Source: Megalopta genalis (Eukaryota > Arthropoda > Insecta > Hymenoptera > Halictidae). Taken from it: DNA of 64,000 nucleotides. Made by a program: the position numbers and the translations under genes. The notes under the pieces are model-generated. The model saw only the letters and a list, made by a program, of their open reading frames with translations, was not told where the DNA came from and ran no database searches. Location: assembly GCF_051020955.1 (NCBI RefSeq), contig NC_135019.1:9755501-9819500 (forward strand), written 5' to 3'. Positions 46,752-59,689 of the stretch are shown here, piece after piece; the stretch's first letter is position 1, and the number at the start of each line of letters is the position of its first letter.

Positions 46752-47278
46752 CCCGACTCGGTGCAACGGCCAAAAGATTGCGTAAAAAAATAAACAACCA
46801 GTTGAAGAATTTAAAATAATTGAGTCGAAAATGTATTTGAAGAATTATACGGCGTTACTCGTTTAAAATCGGAACGTTTGTAAGCGTCAAATATTTCACC
46901 GTGACCTGTTTCAACAATTTCAGCTTTATTTTATTAGCGCGACACACGCTCTTTACCGTTTTACCTCTAACATTTTTTAACGCCGATTTTGTAATTCAAT
47001 ATTTCCCGGCAACACGTACCGCCGGATACAAAAAGCTTCATTTGTTCAGTAGACATTTCGGATTTATCTAATTTTAATTCGAACTGGTCCATTTTTAATA
47101 TCCAAACAATTCCGCGTCTGTCATTCTTCCAATAATTCGCAATGTTAACAATGGATACGATAGAATGGTGAACAAATTGATTCACAGATTTTTCTCTGTC
47201 AAAATAAAATAACATGGTAAGATGAGACAACGTTAAATTATAAATGTTATTTATATAACATATGTTAATTAGAAACGT
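46752..47278. other. Unannotated single-copy DNA
   Basis: AT-rich. The 104-codon minus-strand frame at 46967-47281 has no recognised domain. Confidence 0.5.
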
Positions 47279-47402
47279 CACTGTTTTTCGTTAATAACTC
47301 GTAAACAAAGCCACGGATTGCATTGTTGAAGAAAAAAAGTTACTTCAAATGGCCTCGGGAATCATCCCTTTCCAGGTGTTAACATAATTATGGGACACCC
47401 TG
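47279..47402. mobile_element. Family A element, copy 7 (right arm only)
   Basis: CACTGTTTTTCGTTAATAAC to AACATAATTATGGGACACCC then TG, next to TATATA. This is only the outer half of one arm, with its TAATTATG-type end. Confidence 0.88.
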
Positions 47403-48123
47403 TATATACGCCACGATAGCACGAGATAAATTTGAAGTCAGATTTTCAAGCACTGTGCCAGTTAATTAAAATTTAAGAAAACTGCGACACAATTAGAAAT
47501 GCACGAGAGCAATAGATACCGCAAAAGAAAATGGGATTTCTTTTCGAGATATATGCATCATAAATTGAACGAACGATGACTGATTCATAGAGATTCAATT
47601 TTCACAAGGTGGTACTCTGGTTGCAAAGTGGTGTCCCTGAATTTTTCAACGCTGGTCAGTACGTCGTAGGCACGGTGATTAATATTCGACGTTCTTTTCG
47701 AAAAAGGTTTGAATGGAACATTAGCCGAGTGAAAATTTAATTAGATCACCGTCACTTAATACTTAACGGCGAACTTCGACCGAGAGCGAAAGTTGCGTTA
47801 TCACTTGCAGCTCCGTTTTCTGTCTCTGCAATCTGTTGAATAATTAGTAGACTTACAAGTTTTAATCAGTTCCCCACTACCATTCGACAACTTCCAGAAC
47901 GGCCTGAATAATAGCTTTGTAATATGCGCCACTGTTGACCTTCAAGGCAGCACCGTTTCCAACTGGTTGCAATGTTAGGACGAAACTAATTCAAGTGTCA
48001 TTAAGCATTCCTGGACGATATTCAATGCCGGAGATCGCAACGTCTTCGCGTCTCGCGTACAAATCGCGTTCGAACTATTCCACGAAATCGTCCTGAGGCT
48101 TCGGGTGTCAATTATCTCCGATC
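47403..48123. other. Unannotated single-copy DNA
   Basis: No gene or repeat recognised. Confidence 0.5.
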
Positions 48124-48450
48124 AGAAAAATTACGACAGTCATTTTATTAAGATCATTTATACATATATATGCATATATATATAAAATTAAATTATAAAT
48201 TATAAATAATTTTCATATATATATATCGAAATTATCTTTGCATATATGTATATGTATAAATGATGTATAAATAATCTTAATAAAAGGACTGTCGTAATTT
48301 TTCTAAACTATCTTAATTTTAATTATATATATAAAAATTAGGATATTATATATATAATATTATATATATTATATTATCCTATCCTAAAATATATATATAT
48401 ATATTTTTATACTTAACTTTATATATATATGCAAAGATAATTTCGATCTT
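48124..48450. repeat. AT-rich overlapping hairpins
   Basis: AGAAAAATTACGACAGTCAT (48125 on) continuing TTTATTAAGATCATTTATAC is mirrored at about 48240-48305 (GTATAAATGATGTATAAATA, ATCTTAATAAAAGGACTGTC). A second pair, CGAAATTATCTTTGCATATA (48227) and TATGCAAAGATAATTTCGAT (48429), overlaps it. (TA)n runs fill the rest. Two mutually exclusive folds are possible. Confidence 0.8.
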
Positions 48451-49855
48451 CAAGTATCATTCTATATATAATACATTCGGAACCATTTGCATTTGCATGA
48501 CATCGCCAATAATTTACTCCGACAGAGAATTTTGTAGACGCCAAATGATCCTTGATGTATCAAGTGAGACCTTCGAAAACATTTTCAGATGCTTCTTGAT
48601 TCAAATTCTCTTTTATGAGAATCTGTCGAAGTGCTTCAATCGATGTCGGAAGCAATTTTTGCGATTTTGTGTCCCACTTCGAACGTACTCAATAAAATCA
48701 CGCGAAATTCTATTCCTATATGATTTTACATTCTACCAACATTTACTTTACAAGCTTTCAGTGTTCCACCCAGAAATACCTTAAAAAGTCCGCGTTTTTT
48801 TTTTTGAGATTCACTAAAGTTAAATCTTCCTGGATATCTCCACGCCTCTTTTTTTATTCCATTATAAATTGTATATACTTTCGCACGAATGAAAAACAGC
48901 AACTATTTTCAACAAAAAAATAAATTGCACGTGTTTTAATGTAATTAAACTTTAACGATCCAACATCGTCATTTAGCTTTTTCTAGAGCTTCGAAAGAAT
49001 GGACACGATGAATTTCATGAAAATATATCAAAGAATTTAAAAAAAAAAAATAAATATTTTTTTCTATATTTAATATAAAAATCTAGGGCACATAATTTCT
49101 CATCGTATGAAAAATAGCTTGGGCTCGGCGGTATGTAAACTTCGAACACTTCTGGCCCGCCAGAACTTGAAAGCTCGAGTAGGTATCTGGAGCTGAATTT
49201 TGGCTTGCCCTGAAAAGCAAATAACTGGTATCGATCGCATTTGTTCCGTGTACCTAACTCTATCTCCATCGTATAATAAGCAATTATATTTGTCACTGGT
49301 GCTGTTACGAGTATCCCATATTTGTTGCGACCATCTCTGTTAGCGTTGCTCCCACGGGAATGAACCGTTGAAGACATGACGCTTTCATATGTTCTACAGT
49401 CCCCGAGCGGTATCACACACATCTCGTCCCCTTGTTTTGCTTTTTCTTAGGGCAGCCACTCGCTCGATGTCCGATCTCGTTCCAATCGAAGTTACGGATA
49501 CGTACCATAGTATCGCGATGACCTCACTGCGAATGGCGAATATCTACCTTTCGAAATAATGCGAATTGTCCAAACGAGTTTCCTGCGCAAGGTATCCAAC
49601 AATTTCTTCGCCATAGCCACAGCGAATTCTTTTGACAAAAAAACTGCACCAACATGCTTTGTAATCAAAAGTTAAGAAATCTTTTGTCGAAAGTAATCAA
49701 TAATAATAACAATTAATTTTCTTTGATGCAAATGTGAATTGTAAAATCTTTTGCAGGGTGGACGTCTTGTCAAACATTGGAAAGAAATGCTTGCTGAAGA
49801 TTTTGGTATATATTAATCATTAATGTGATTTACGTCGTAGAAAATGTATATTGTA
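48451..49855. other. Unannotated DNA with one unexplained open frame
   Basis: 48.4-49.1 kb is AT-rich. On the minus strand 49015-49422 is open for 135 codons, GC-richer than its flanks, and includes a possible splice acceptor (TTATTTGCTTTTCAG, complement, ending at 49210) followed by an open stretch. I recognise no domain (residues around the middle read SGGPEVFEVYIPPSPSYF). It could be an exon, a decayed gene piece, or chance. Confidence 0.35.
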
Positions 49856-50220
49856 CAGGGTGTCCCATAATTATGTTAACACCCGGAAAGAGGTGATTCC
49901 TGAGGTCATTTGAAGTAACATTTTCCTTAGCGAAAATGTAATCCGCGGCTTTGTTTACGAGTTATCAACGAAAAATGGTGACCAATGAGAGCCCAGCTCA
50001 GCTGACGTGAGGCGGCCGAGCCAACGGCGCCAGCGGTCGAGCGGTCGAATCCCTGCTCAGATGGCGCGAGGCGGCCGAGCCAACGGCGCCAGCGGTCGAG
50101 CGGTCGAATCCCAGTTCCGCTGATTGGCTCGGCCGCCGAGCGCTAGGCAAGCTCGCCTCTTGGTCAGTGTTTTTCGTTAATAACTCGTAAACAAAGCCGC
50201 GGATTGCATTTTCGATTAGG
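49856..50220. mobile_element. Family A element, copy 8 (right end missing)
   Basis: Starts CAGGGTGTCCCATAATTATG after TA. The GC core is enlarged by two 59-bp units (CCAACGGCGCCAGCGGTCGA at 50021 and 50080), as in the copy at 33567. The right arm stops at GGATTGCATTTTCG, followed by unrelated DNA that includes TTAGGTCATTTTTCAAGTGA, perhaps a scrambled arm end. Confidence 0.9.
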
Positions 50221-50324
50221 AAATTAGGTCATTTTTCAAGTGACCTAAGGGACACAGAATTAGATTCAAAAGCATATTTTCTTATTTAGTTAAAAACATT
50301 ATCAAATATATTAATATAAAATAG

Positions 50325-50535
50325 CTTTTTCTATAATAATATTATAATATTATAATATTATTATATTATTATATTATAATATTATAATATTATTATATTA
50401 TTATATTATAATATTATAATATTATATTATTATGTTATAATATTATAATATTATAATATTATTATATTATTATATTATGATATTATTATATTATAATATT
50501 ATTATATTATGATATTATTATATTATAATATTTCT
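50325..50535. repeat. TTATAATAT-rich self-complementary repeat
   Basis: Over 200 bp of A and T with only two G (ATTATAATATTATTATATT variants), palindromic at many scales. Confidence 0.93.
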
Positions 50536-52222
50536 AAAGACAAAAATGTCCAAAAAATTGAAATATATTTTTAGTGTATTAAATGAAAATTGGAGTATTC
50601 AATGACAGCTTTCGCAAAGCAGAAATTGGCTTAAAGGCACATAAAAATTGGTATATCTACCATACTTGCTTATCAAAGTGCCGTTCACTTTTATTTTGTC
50701 TTTTGATTTAATTTGTCACAGTTTTGTCCGCGATCTCTGTGATTTTCACTTCGCTGCTTAATTCGTCTCGGATAGCCACTTCCATATCATACACTTTTTC
50801 TTTCAAGGTCTCGCATAAGAAGAAATCTGGAGGTGAAAAGTCTAGTGACCTGAGAAGCCAGAAGATTGATGATCCACCTCGACCAATTAATTATCAATTT
50901 AACAAAGTGCTCGCGTCTTAACAAATCGTGGTGCATGAACGGTAAATATACTTCTCATTTACTTTACCTTCTTATTCATCAATTAAGTAAATCTTAGTGG
51001 TCTAACCAATAAAACACGCTGCCAAATGTTGTACCATAAATTATGGAACACCCAGTAGAACCTCTTAAAGTCAAAGTACACATCTATCCTCCTTGAACCA
51101 TTGTGTCGGTCTTTGATCAAGATCATTTCCATATTATTATGGCAAGATCGCATTATGCATTTGTAGCATCCTTGGCTACGCAGCGCTGCAAGCTCGATGC
51201 AACGATCAAATTTTTCCGAACATTCGCGTAGCTCTGACTATGCGGAAAGCTTTATCAATAATATAAGCAATTGTAATAAATATCCGTAAATGATCTATGA
51301 CGTTTTCTATTATTATGTTCGAAAGCAGAGAAAGCAAGAGAAAACGAAGCGAACACCATAAATTCACGTAAAATACACGCAGCGTGTGCACAAACGATTC
51401 TCAATGACTGAACTCGCACTTTGTCCTTTTACTGACAAACAACAGCTTTGTTAAAGTCGTCTCTATGGTCTCGCTTCCCGCGTTCCTTTTGCACAAATCT
51501 GCACAAGAAGATAGCAATAATTTTAAGTGCAACAAAGAACACTGAGGCAAACTTAAAATTCCTGCAAGAAGTATAACATAACTTTAAAACGTGGTAACCA
51601 CCTAAGCCGATGATCGAACGAAAACTAACGCGTTATCAGTCGCGAGATTAGCTTCGTCCAATTAACAATTCGTTGCTGTTCGAATGCGGGGCAGCCAAGG
51701 ATCTCGACAATTTCAGCAGTCTAGTCGGTAGCGTTTCATCGAGGCAACATTGTCCTGGGAATTATACAACAATTTATTCCCAGGGCATCCGGCAGAGTCG
51801 TCTCACGGACGAGTGCCATTTTAAATGTTTCTGAAACCTAATGAGAAGCAGGGGTAGACCACCGGTATCCCAGGAATCTCGGTGGCTCCCGTTTCTCGAC
51901 AGCCGGTCTCCTGCCAAGGCAAATTCCACGCTGACCACTGGTAAATAATTCGAATTTATCCTCCGTGCGCAACATCTTCCTAAGAACATATCCTTTGCGC
52001 CGGAAACCGCCAACAATGATCGACGTTCAACGAAGGGATACCACAAAGACGGTTCTCTTCTGTGTTAGCCCTTGCACGCTCCTCGGACAATTCGGACATA
52101 TTCAAAATTACAATCGACCACACATTTGACATGCGATCGCGCGAAAGATTTCTTTCTTATCCCGCGTGGAATTTCGATCGATCGTCGACGTTCGATTCAT
52201 TTCAGCTGGAAATAAATGAGTA
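50536..52222. other. Unannotated single-copy DNA
   Basis: No gene recognised. ATTATGGAACACCCAGTAGA at about 51042 resembles the last bases of a TAATTATG-type family A end (GGACACCCTGTA) but lacks an arm. Confidence 0.45.
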
Positions 52223-52506
52223 TTTACCGTTTGGCTGCTGACGTATTTTTTCGGACATATGAGCCGTTTATTTTGAAAGTGGCATAAGTCACTTTACCGT
52301 AATTGATTTTTTAATGTTTATACGAAATTATTTATACTGAGAAAAATATCAGTATCCTGAGATAACAAATACAAGTAAATCTTCTCGAAAGTTAGCATCC
52401 ATATTTTTAAATGTGTGAAAACGCAAAAAAATATATCGGCTTAAAAACAAAGTGACTTATGCCACTTTCAAAATAAACGGCTCATATGCCAAAACTGCGG
52501 CACTAA
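52223..52506. mobile_element. Inverted-repeat element, family I (possibly TTAA type)
   Basis: A perfect or near-perfect 40-bp arm (CATATGAGCCGTTTATTTTG then AAAGTGGCATAAGTCACTTT, 52256-52295) is mirrored at 52449-52488. Outside the arms the match weakens (TTTGGCTGCTGACGTA against complement GTGCCGCAGTTTTGG), with decayed TTTA/TTAG where TTAA might have been. The AAAGTGGCATAAGTCACTTT block is itself an imperfect palindrome. The centre is AT-rich and non-coding. Confidence 0.7.
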
Positions 52507-55245
52507 TTGCGCGTGTATGGGAAAAAATGTAAAACGCTTTTCATGCAGAAAACTCACTTGTATCGCTTTGCAACGACAAAAATTAAAAAATACCACTTAT
52601 TTACATAAATTCGTTTTAATTAATTTCGCGAATAAAATTGATAATAAGCACAAATTGTAGTGATTTAGAGCAACGTTCTTAAGCTCTCCGCAGTCTTGGC
52701 ATAAAAAAAGCAGGTGCGCTATCGCGCTTTTCGCATTTTTGGCACAACATAAGAAGAGTGCCATGGCGCTCCTCCTCGATACGAACAATGTTAAGCGAGT
52801 TAAAGAGATAATCTTAATGTTAAAAATGCGACGTTTTAAAAATGTGTCCCTACAATTCTATGCTATGAATCAGAGCCGGGCAAAAATGCATTCGGATAAC
52901 GGATACGAACTAAACACTAACGAATAAAATGTACGCTATTATCAAACGAATATCCAATCGAATAACAATTTATCTAGATAACAATTGATCCGTGTAAGAA
53001 TTGATTCGAATAAAATTTCCATTGGAATATGAAGTTATCTATTGTTCGAATAAGTATATTTATTCGTGCAGAAATTAATCCAGAGAACAATCGATTTCGA
53101 TAACAATGATAAACCTGAACAAATATGTATGGAAAACTTCGAAACCTTTAATCCACTGTATTACCTTTTAGCACGAATCAACAATTTTATCGTAAAAATT
53201 GTTACTGCGTGACGAACTATAAAATATAGCTGTCGCAAATATTAATATAAATAAAAAATTAATATAAATACTATAAAGATTATATGAAATCGATAATATT
53301 CACATAATAGCCGGTACCGAAAGCTGCGTCGGGTGCATTAGACGATTAAAAATTTCGTCGCTTGCCCGAATCGAAGCGTCAAATTTCGTGGCGCCGAGAT
53401 GTTGCTCGCTTCGAGAAAATGCGTTTAAAAAAAAATTCGACGTTCCCGCGGCTGCGAAGGGGGGCCGCGGAAAACCGTGCAGAAATTCGGGATCGCGGCT
53501 ATGCGAGGTATTTTAATATCGCCGACTGATACAATGCGAGCCTGATGAAGAATATCGATTTTAAACAATTCGGACCGTTCAAACGGTATGGGGAACACCG
53601 GATGAAATGCGTTCTTCGCGTCCATTTCGAGTATAAATTGTCCACGATCGTTATCGAGCGCGCGACAGAACGAATTTTCGGAAACGGTACATAAACTGCG
53701 AGATTTTTGTTTTCTTGTTCCGCGGTGCCGGACAGTGCGCCTCGGTGTTTCCTATTATGCTCGAAAGCAGGAAAACCGACGGGAAACGAAGCGAGTGCCG
53801 GCGATAAAAGGAGAAACAGCTTCCATTATTTTTTGCGCGACTATTGCCAACTATTGAAACGTTATCACGGTATCACTTTCAAACGCGGGAACAGTGTGCA
53901 TTCGGTCTTCCATGCTGCGAGCCGGATCTCCTCCGCACTTAATTGGAACGGATCCTCTCTCGTCTTCCGCGTTCAGTAACCATTTTAATTGCGGAAATAT
54001 TTACTGGAACTTTTCGAATTGAACGTTCGAATGATCGCCCGTGAATACCGACCTTCTGCTCATTAAATCGAAACAATGCGGAAACGTCGGTGTGTCTAAA
54101 TTACTGTTAAATCTCGATCAAAAGGGGGGTGGAGGGAAACAAAAGCGTTTCAATAAACGCCGGTCGATAAAACGATCACTTCCGAGGCATATCCTCGCGT
54201 TTATTTTGTCCGTCGATTTAAAAGCGAAACAACGTGAAAAATTGAATTCGCTAGATGTTTTTCGTCTCATCGATTCGCAGCGCAATAATGCGGAACGATA
54301 TTTGCAAAATAGTGGAAAATTGAACTGTCAGAATCGAGCTCGATCAAATTCCGTCCGAAACAAGAATATTGCGTCGCACTTTGATGTTCGAATTGCTTTC
54401 TACAATGTTCTATTGTTTGATAAAACACGCGTGTTCCGTGGTAAACAATTTCGAAACGCGTCCCGCCCGTCATTCGAACGAAGAATATCGAACGCGTCGC
54501 GAAATATATATATATATATATATGCGTTTGCTTAAATATATGAATTCGGATTTCCGACACGTGCGCCGGGATACAATGCGCGAACACGCGTTGTCGGCTA
54601 AAATTAATTTTCAGCGAGCTAATACGTCGCGGCAGCAGGCATAACGCGCGAAGTGTCATCTGTGAGGGCCAGGGAAACGGTATCTAAAACCTAGAACAAC
54701 CGTGCACAAGATCCTTTGACTAACTTCTGCACAACTGCTGCGCAAACTCTAATTTTCTGTCGTGCTCCATGTTGTGTTCAAAGTATGTTAGTTAGTTCCG
54801 GCTAACATGCATGACCGTGTATACATCGCGGTAACGCTGTTACATCGTTCAGCGATTGTTGCGCGCTGTTATTAAATTGCGGTTCGTTTCGCGGCTGCTT
54901 CCAAAAATCATTCAAAGGCGGAACAATAGGGAAATTTCCGATAAAATTGTCAAGTCACTTTTGTCGAAACTGCGACGCGGCAAAATATCGTTTGCTGCGA
55001 ACAGACCGCACAGAAATAAAATATATTATATCTTTTTTCATTAAATAAAAGCATCGATTGCGCGCGATAAAAATCGCGATAAAAATCTGTTTCTCCTTTT
55101 AGCATCTATTTTCGATCAATTGAAAGTGCAGTGCAGCCTCTGTTAACGATTATGAAAACGTAAATACAAATAAAACATTCGTTTAGGTACGGTGCTGGAT
55201 TAAGTCATTGATTTAGATTTAGATATAATACATATCGTGATAATA
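52507..55245. other. Unannotated DNA, GC-rich at 53.3-54.7 kb
   Basis: A 16-bp near-palindrome GAGTGCCATGGCGCTC is at about 52755-52770. 53.3-54.7 kb is CpG-rich and contains a 164-codon plus-strand frame (54041-54535) and a 130-codon minus frame over the same bases, both running through a (TA)n tract and without a recognised domain. 52.9-53.3 kb is AT-rich with GAATAACAAT-like diverged repeats. Confidence 0.45.
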
Positions 55246-55609
55246 CAGGGTGTCCCAAAAATATCTCGCAATCTGGAAATGAGGAATTCCTGAAGTCATC
55301 TGATGTAACTTTTTCCTTAGTGAAAATGCGATCCGCGGCTTTGTTTACGAGTTATTAATGAAAAACAGTGACCAATGAGAGGCGAGATCAGCTGGCCCGA
55401 GGCAGCCGAGCCAATGAGCGGAACTGACCTCCGTGCGCTCATTGATTGGGCCACCTCGCGTCAACCGTGCTCGCCTCTTATTGGTCACTGTTTTCCGTTA
55501 ATAACTCGTAAACAAAGCCGCGGATTGTATTTTCGCTAAGGAAAAAGTTACTTCAAATCACCTCAGGAACCCCCATTTCCGGATTGCGAGACATTTTTGG
55601 GACATCTTG
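55246..55609. mobile_element. Family A element, copy 9
   Basis: A complete 364-bp copy. Left end CAGGGTGTCCCAAAAATATC; right end GACATTTTTGGGACATCTTG with TA nearby. Arms keep TGCGATCCGCGGCTTTGTTT, ACCAATGAGAGGCGAGATCA and complements around a GC-rich hairpin. Confidence 0.92.
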
Positions 55610-55611
55610 TG

Positions 55612-55790
55612 TATATATATAATAATATAGAGAGATGATAATAATATAGAGATAATATACATATAGATATTGTAATATAATAATATAGAGAGATCATAAT
55701 AATATAGAAATAATATATAGAGAGATACTGTAATATAATAATAATATATAGATATCAATAATATTAGATATTGATTTAGATTTGGATATC
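55612..55790. repeat. AT-rich tandem repeat of about 60 bp, two to three copies
   Basis: TAATAATATAGAGAGATGAT and related units (GATATTGTAATATAATAATA, AATATATAGAGAGATACTGT) repeat directly after the family A copy. A 199-codon minus-strand frame ending here (55694-56293) owes its tail to this repeat. Confidence 0.8.
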
Positions 55791-58700
55791 AGAGATTCAA
55801 ATAACGGAGGTTCTATATTGTAGTGTGACGACACTATTTTCGTCACAAAAGCATAAAATCCGCAGTCCAGTAGCAGGCTAGAAGTACGCGAATAAAAAAT
55901 TGATGGAAAGTGCTGAAGGACTGAAGTAATGGTAATGATACCGATAGTAATGGTAATTTTCAGATCGCAGCTGCACGATGCGAATTTTGATTTGCGAGAC
56001 GAAGAAACCCGCGTTGGTGGCCCCGTGAAATTATGTGATTTTTCTCGGAATCTTTGACTGCTGCGAAGGAAACGCTCAACAGACTGAAAGCAACCGGCCG
56101 GAAGCAACGAATTCATGCTAGGATAGGATTTATCGCCGGTTTTTACATAATCAGAATACATGACACAAATGCGTCGGACCGCGTGACTGCAGAAAAATTT
56201 GATATTTATACGGAGCGAATGTTTGCACGTTTGCCCTTCTAAATAGAAATGCGAGAGGGAAGGCGAAGCAATAGGATGAACGTTACTTTTCACCGTTCTC
56301 TGCGTAGTTACGCGCGTATACGTCTCAACCTAATCCGTGCGCGCGCTATATTACGTTTACGGTAAATAAATATTAATCGACAGCCGGAAGAAAACGCGTG
56401 GCTTCGATTCGCGTTTGTTAAAATCTATTCGTTCCGGCGCGTCGAATCGCACGCAAATGAAACAGCTCTTCGTGCCCGGTTCGAGTGCTCAACGAATTAT
56501 TCGAACAGTATATTTAACGAGCAATTAATCTCGGACCGGTCTCATCGAAATATTATAACAGAACGAATAAATGATTGTCTTTCGATTTAATAATCAGTCG
56601 AGTTCGAAAGGACTTCGCATCCGATCGGAGGCGAAACAATAAATGGGGGGGAAACTTGTTTCCGGCAGTCTCTCGAAGTGCCGCAGATGCTTTTAAACAA
56701 TTTAGATTACTCGTCGTTTAACAATTTCTCTCGTTGCAGCAGAACGGCGTACGGATGAAATTGTTTCATAACGAGGACAGATATACCTGCATCGCATTCC
56801 GGGCGAAACGGTTCGAAAATATCTGAAGCCATTATCATCGATCTAGCGTCTGGTAAATATTAATTGACAATAATATGAAAACTCTAACGCAATAACGTCA
56901 CTGTTGATCTGCCGTTTATCCCGGACGCGGAATCGAAATAAAATGATCGCCGCCCACATATTTATATCCTAATTGGAAAATTGAGTGGAATGTTTCCCTG
57001 CCGCGAAATAATAGGCTTGCCCGCCTAAAAAAACAGGTCTCTCCCCATTGTTTACCAATTACAGATTTTTATTCAAACGAACTTCCCATTCAACGCGACG
57101 CGATACGCGCGGCGAGCGCATTTTATACGGATTTAATCAACGTACGAACGCAACAATTAGCCGAACACGCGCGGAAACGGGTTAAATGCGCAGCGGAACA
57201 TCATAACACGCCCCCCGGGTCCATCGATCCTTTCGCAGAATTTCATCCCGGGTAACATCCGACGATTCATATAATCCGATTAGATATCGGAGACGTATTA
57301 AATCGTAGATTAGAATCCGCCGGGAAGATTACGGAGTCTCGAGCCCAGTTTTACCGTTGAACGCGCGTCACTTTCAGTTAGTTTAATTAATTGATTAGAC
57401 GAACGGGCGCGCACGCGATTGACGAAATCTAATTAGATCTTGCGGAACTTCCATTTTCGATTCCGATTTAAGAACCCGGGCATCATTGGCAACACACAGG
57501 GCCGCGGGAGGCCGGAGAAGGGGAAGGGAAAGGGCTATTTTCATTAGATCGAGGCTGCTTCTATGGGTCGAGGTAATTCGAACTTTCGAACTGCGGGGAC
57601 TGCCGCCGTTGCGTGTAAACTCCGCCAGGTTCGCGTTACTTAACATGCAAAACTAATTACACACGCGCACGTGTCCGTTTTTATCCAAAAATTATGATTC
57701 GAGCGGCGGTAACGCGGTTTTTACAAACGCGGCAACTGCTGGAAATTATTCGGAAAGCGCTGAAAAATATCATTTCTCGCAGATATAATTGATTCTTCGC
57801 GTAGACGCGTATCATTCGCAACGAGCTTCGAGGCTACGAAATTAATTAGACTATTTTACGGCTTGTTTCATCGTTGCGCAATCCTTTGTACGGGTTAACG
57901 ATCATTTTTTAGAGCAAATGAAAATCAAGTTGAGATCGAATAAAAATTGTTTAACCAGTTTCTGTGTTAAATACGAATTCAGATGAGATCTTTTATAACG
58001 TTGTAAGTAGATTGTAGACGTTATAACATTTTACAGTGGCACGAAAAGCAATTTCTTTGTCGGATTCCGTCGACTGAGGTTGAATGAAAATAATTCGATA
58101 GTTTTCCAGCGTTAAAGGGAATTACAATTTTTCATATTCATTGTCTTTTAAAGGGGGAAAGTAGTCGGATAATTTTCCTTTCGTTCCAGTTAACAACGCC
58201 GAGCACGAAAGAATTGTTTTTTACACCTTACCGGTATAAAGAATTAAAATAATGCAGCTCGCGTCGCGTAATCCGCGCTATTCATCGCAAAGGCGCATAA
58301 TGCGCGATATTGTAGCGCGCGGCGTACAGCCGTGCAGCATTCCGTTTGTTTCACCGTAATGAACTTTTCCAGTTTACATTGTTTCGACCCCGATGAAAAA
58401 ACGACTAACAAGGTTTAACAGGGCGAACGGTCTCCCGCGTTAGTCGATTAAAAGAAACAATGCCCGAAGTCGGCGGGACCGTCGAAAAATCAATGGCGGA
58501 TTCGTTCGAGCATGCTTAATTTACCATTCCATACCTGAAGGGAATCGAGACTTTTGTAAAAGCGAACTCTTGCGCGAACGGCGCGGCGGAACAGACGTTC
58601 CTTTCTTCGCCTGCGAATACTGAATTTTTCAATCTCGGTACCGTTTTGCCGGCGAAGAAGCCATTGTTCCGGGAACTTCTGGAAAATCGCGATGAAATTA

Positions 58701-59689
58701 GAGGCCCCGGTATCGGGCAGTCTCGTCACTAATTCGAAATTATGACCAGAGAAATATGATCGCCGGTGACGTACGAAATAAAATGCATTCCGCGATTTGC
58801 GACTTCTGTCCGTTCCCCCTCCCCCCTCCCGCGCCGTCGGAAAAATGAAATTGATGACGCGGGACTTTAAGGACGACCGTTAATCTCGCCGACAATTTGT
58901 GTTCAAAGCTCGTTAACAGGATATTAATTGTGTCCCCGAGATAAACGGGAAATTATACGCGTCGCGAAACAAAGAATTATGTGTTCTCAATGGCACCCGG
59001 CCGGAACACTTTTTCGTAAGGCAAAAAAAAAGAAAAAAGAAAAAATTGGCTTTCAAACTATCTGCAGTACATTAAACGGAATTTTCGAGTGAATACCGGA
59101 GACCCGAGAATATGATGCTTACAATTAGTTTGAATGGCTGCCAGCTGCGAGCGCGGACTTTGAAATCCGTCTCGTCTTTTCAATTAGCTGACTCATTACC
59201 GGCGATTTTCTTTTTTTAATGAATAAAAGCGGCGCACTTTTAACTGAGAAACGTTCAGAATTTGCACGCATCCGACTATGGGAAATACGCACTTGATGGC
59301 GGGAGCGTGCGCAAACGAAATTCACCTATTAAAGCCCAGTAACAAATCGGGATTCAATACGTTTGTGCCTCTAATTAGTCCATAATCGACGAGTGTTTGT
59401 AGCGATACAATGTACGCGCAAAAAACGGACACTGGTATCGTCGAAACATTAACATGACTTCGTTTAATTTTATCTTTGCATCTAACTAACACTGCAACAG
59501 CTTAAAAACGTAGCAAAGTTTTTGATTTCTAACATTAATAATATTTACATTTATGAGGAAAGGAATTGTTTTTTTTTTAGAGTAAAGTCTGTATGTGTCA
59601 CATTCTAGTTGTAAAAAGAATTGAAAATACCGATTCTTTAAATCTGCAGGCACTGTAAGCGCCAAACCATCGCAAATTACTTAAGAATG
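55791..59689. other. Long repeat-free single-copy DNA
   Basis: Nearly 4 kb without a recognisable transposon, and the largest such interval in the window. It is CpG-containing, with many AATTA cores (for example TTTAATTAATTGATTAG near 57380) as bound by homeodomain proteins, though such sites are common by chance. Open frames are short (83 codons or fewer apart from the one ending in the repeat). It may be constrained non-coding DNA; this needs comparison with relatives. Confidence 0.45.

Noticed and set aside
50034..50118. GGTCGAATCCC in the family A core as a tRNA B box (SINE origin)
   Set aside because: One base short of the GGTTCGANTCC consensus, no A box at the right distance, and it lies within a palindromic DNA-transposon core.
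54041..54659. 164-codon plus and 130-codon minus frames
   Set aside because: They overlap on opposite strands, both run through a TA microsatellite, and neither has a domain.
55694..56293. 199-codon minus-strand frame
   Set aside because: Its last third is the AT-rich tandem repeat; the rest has no recognised feature.
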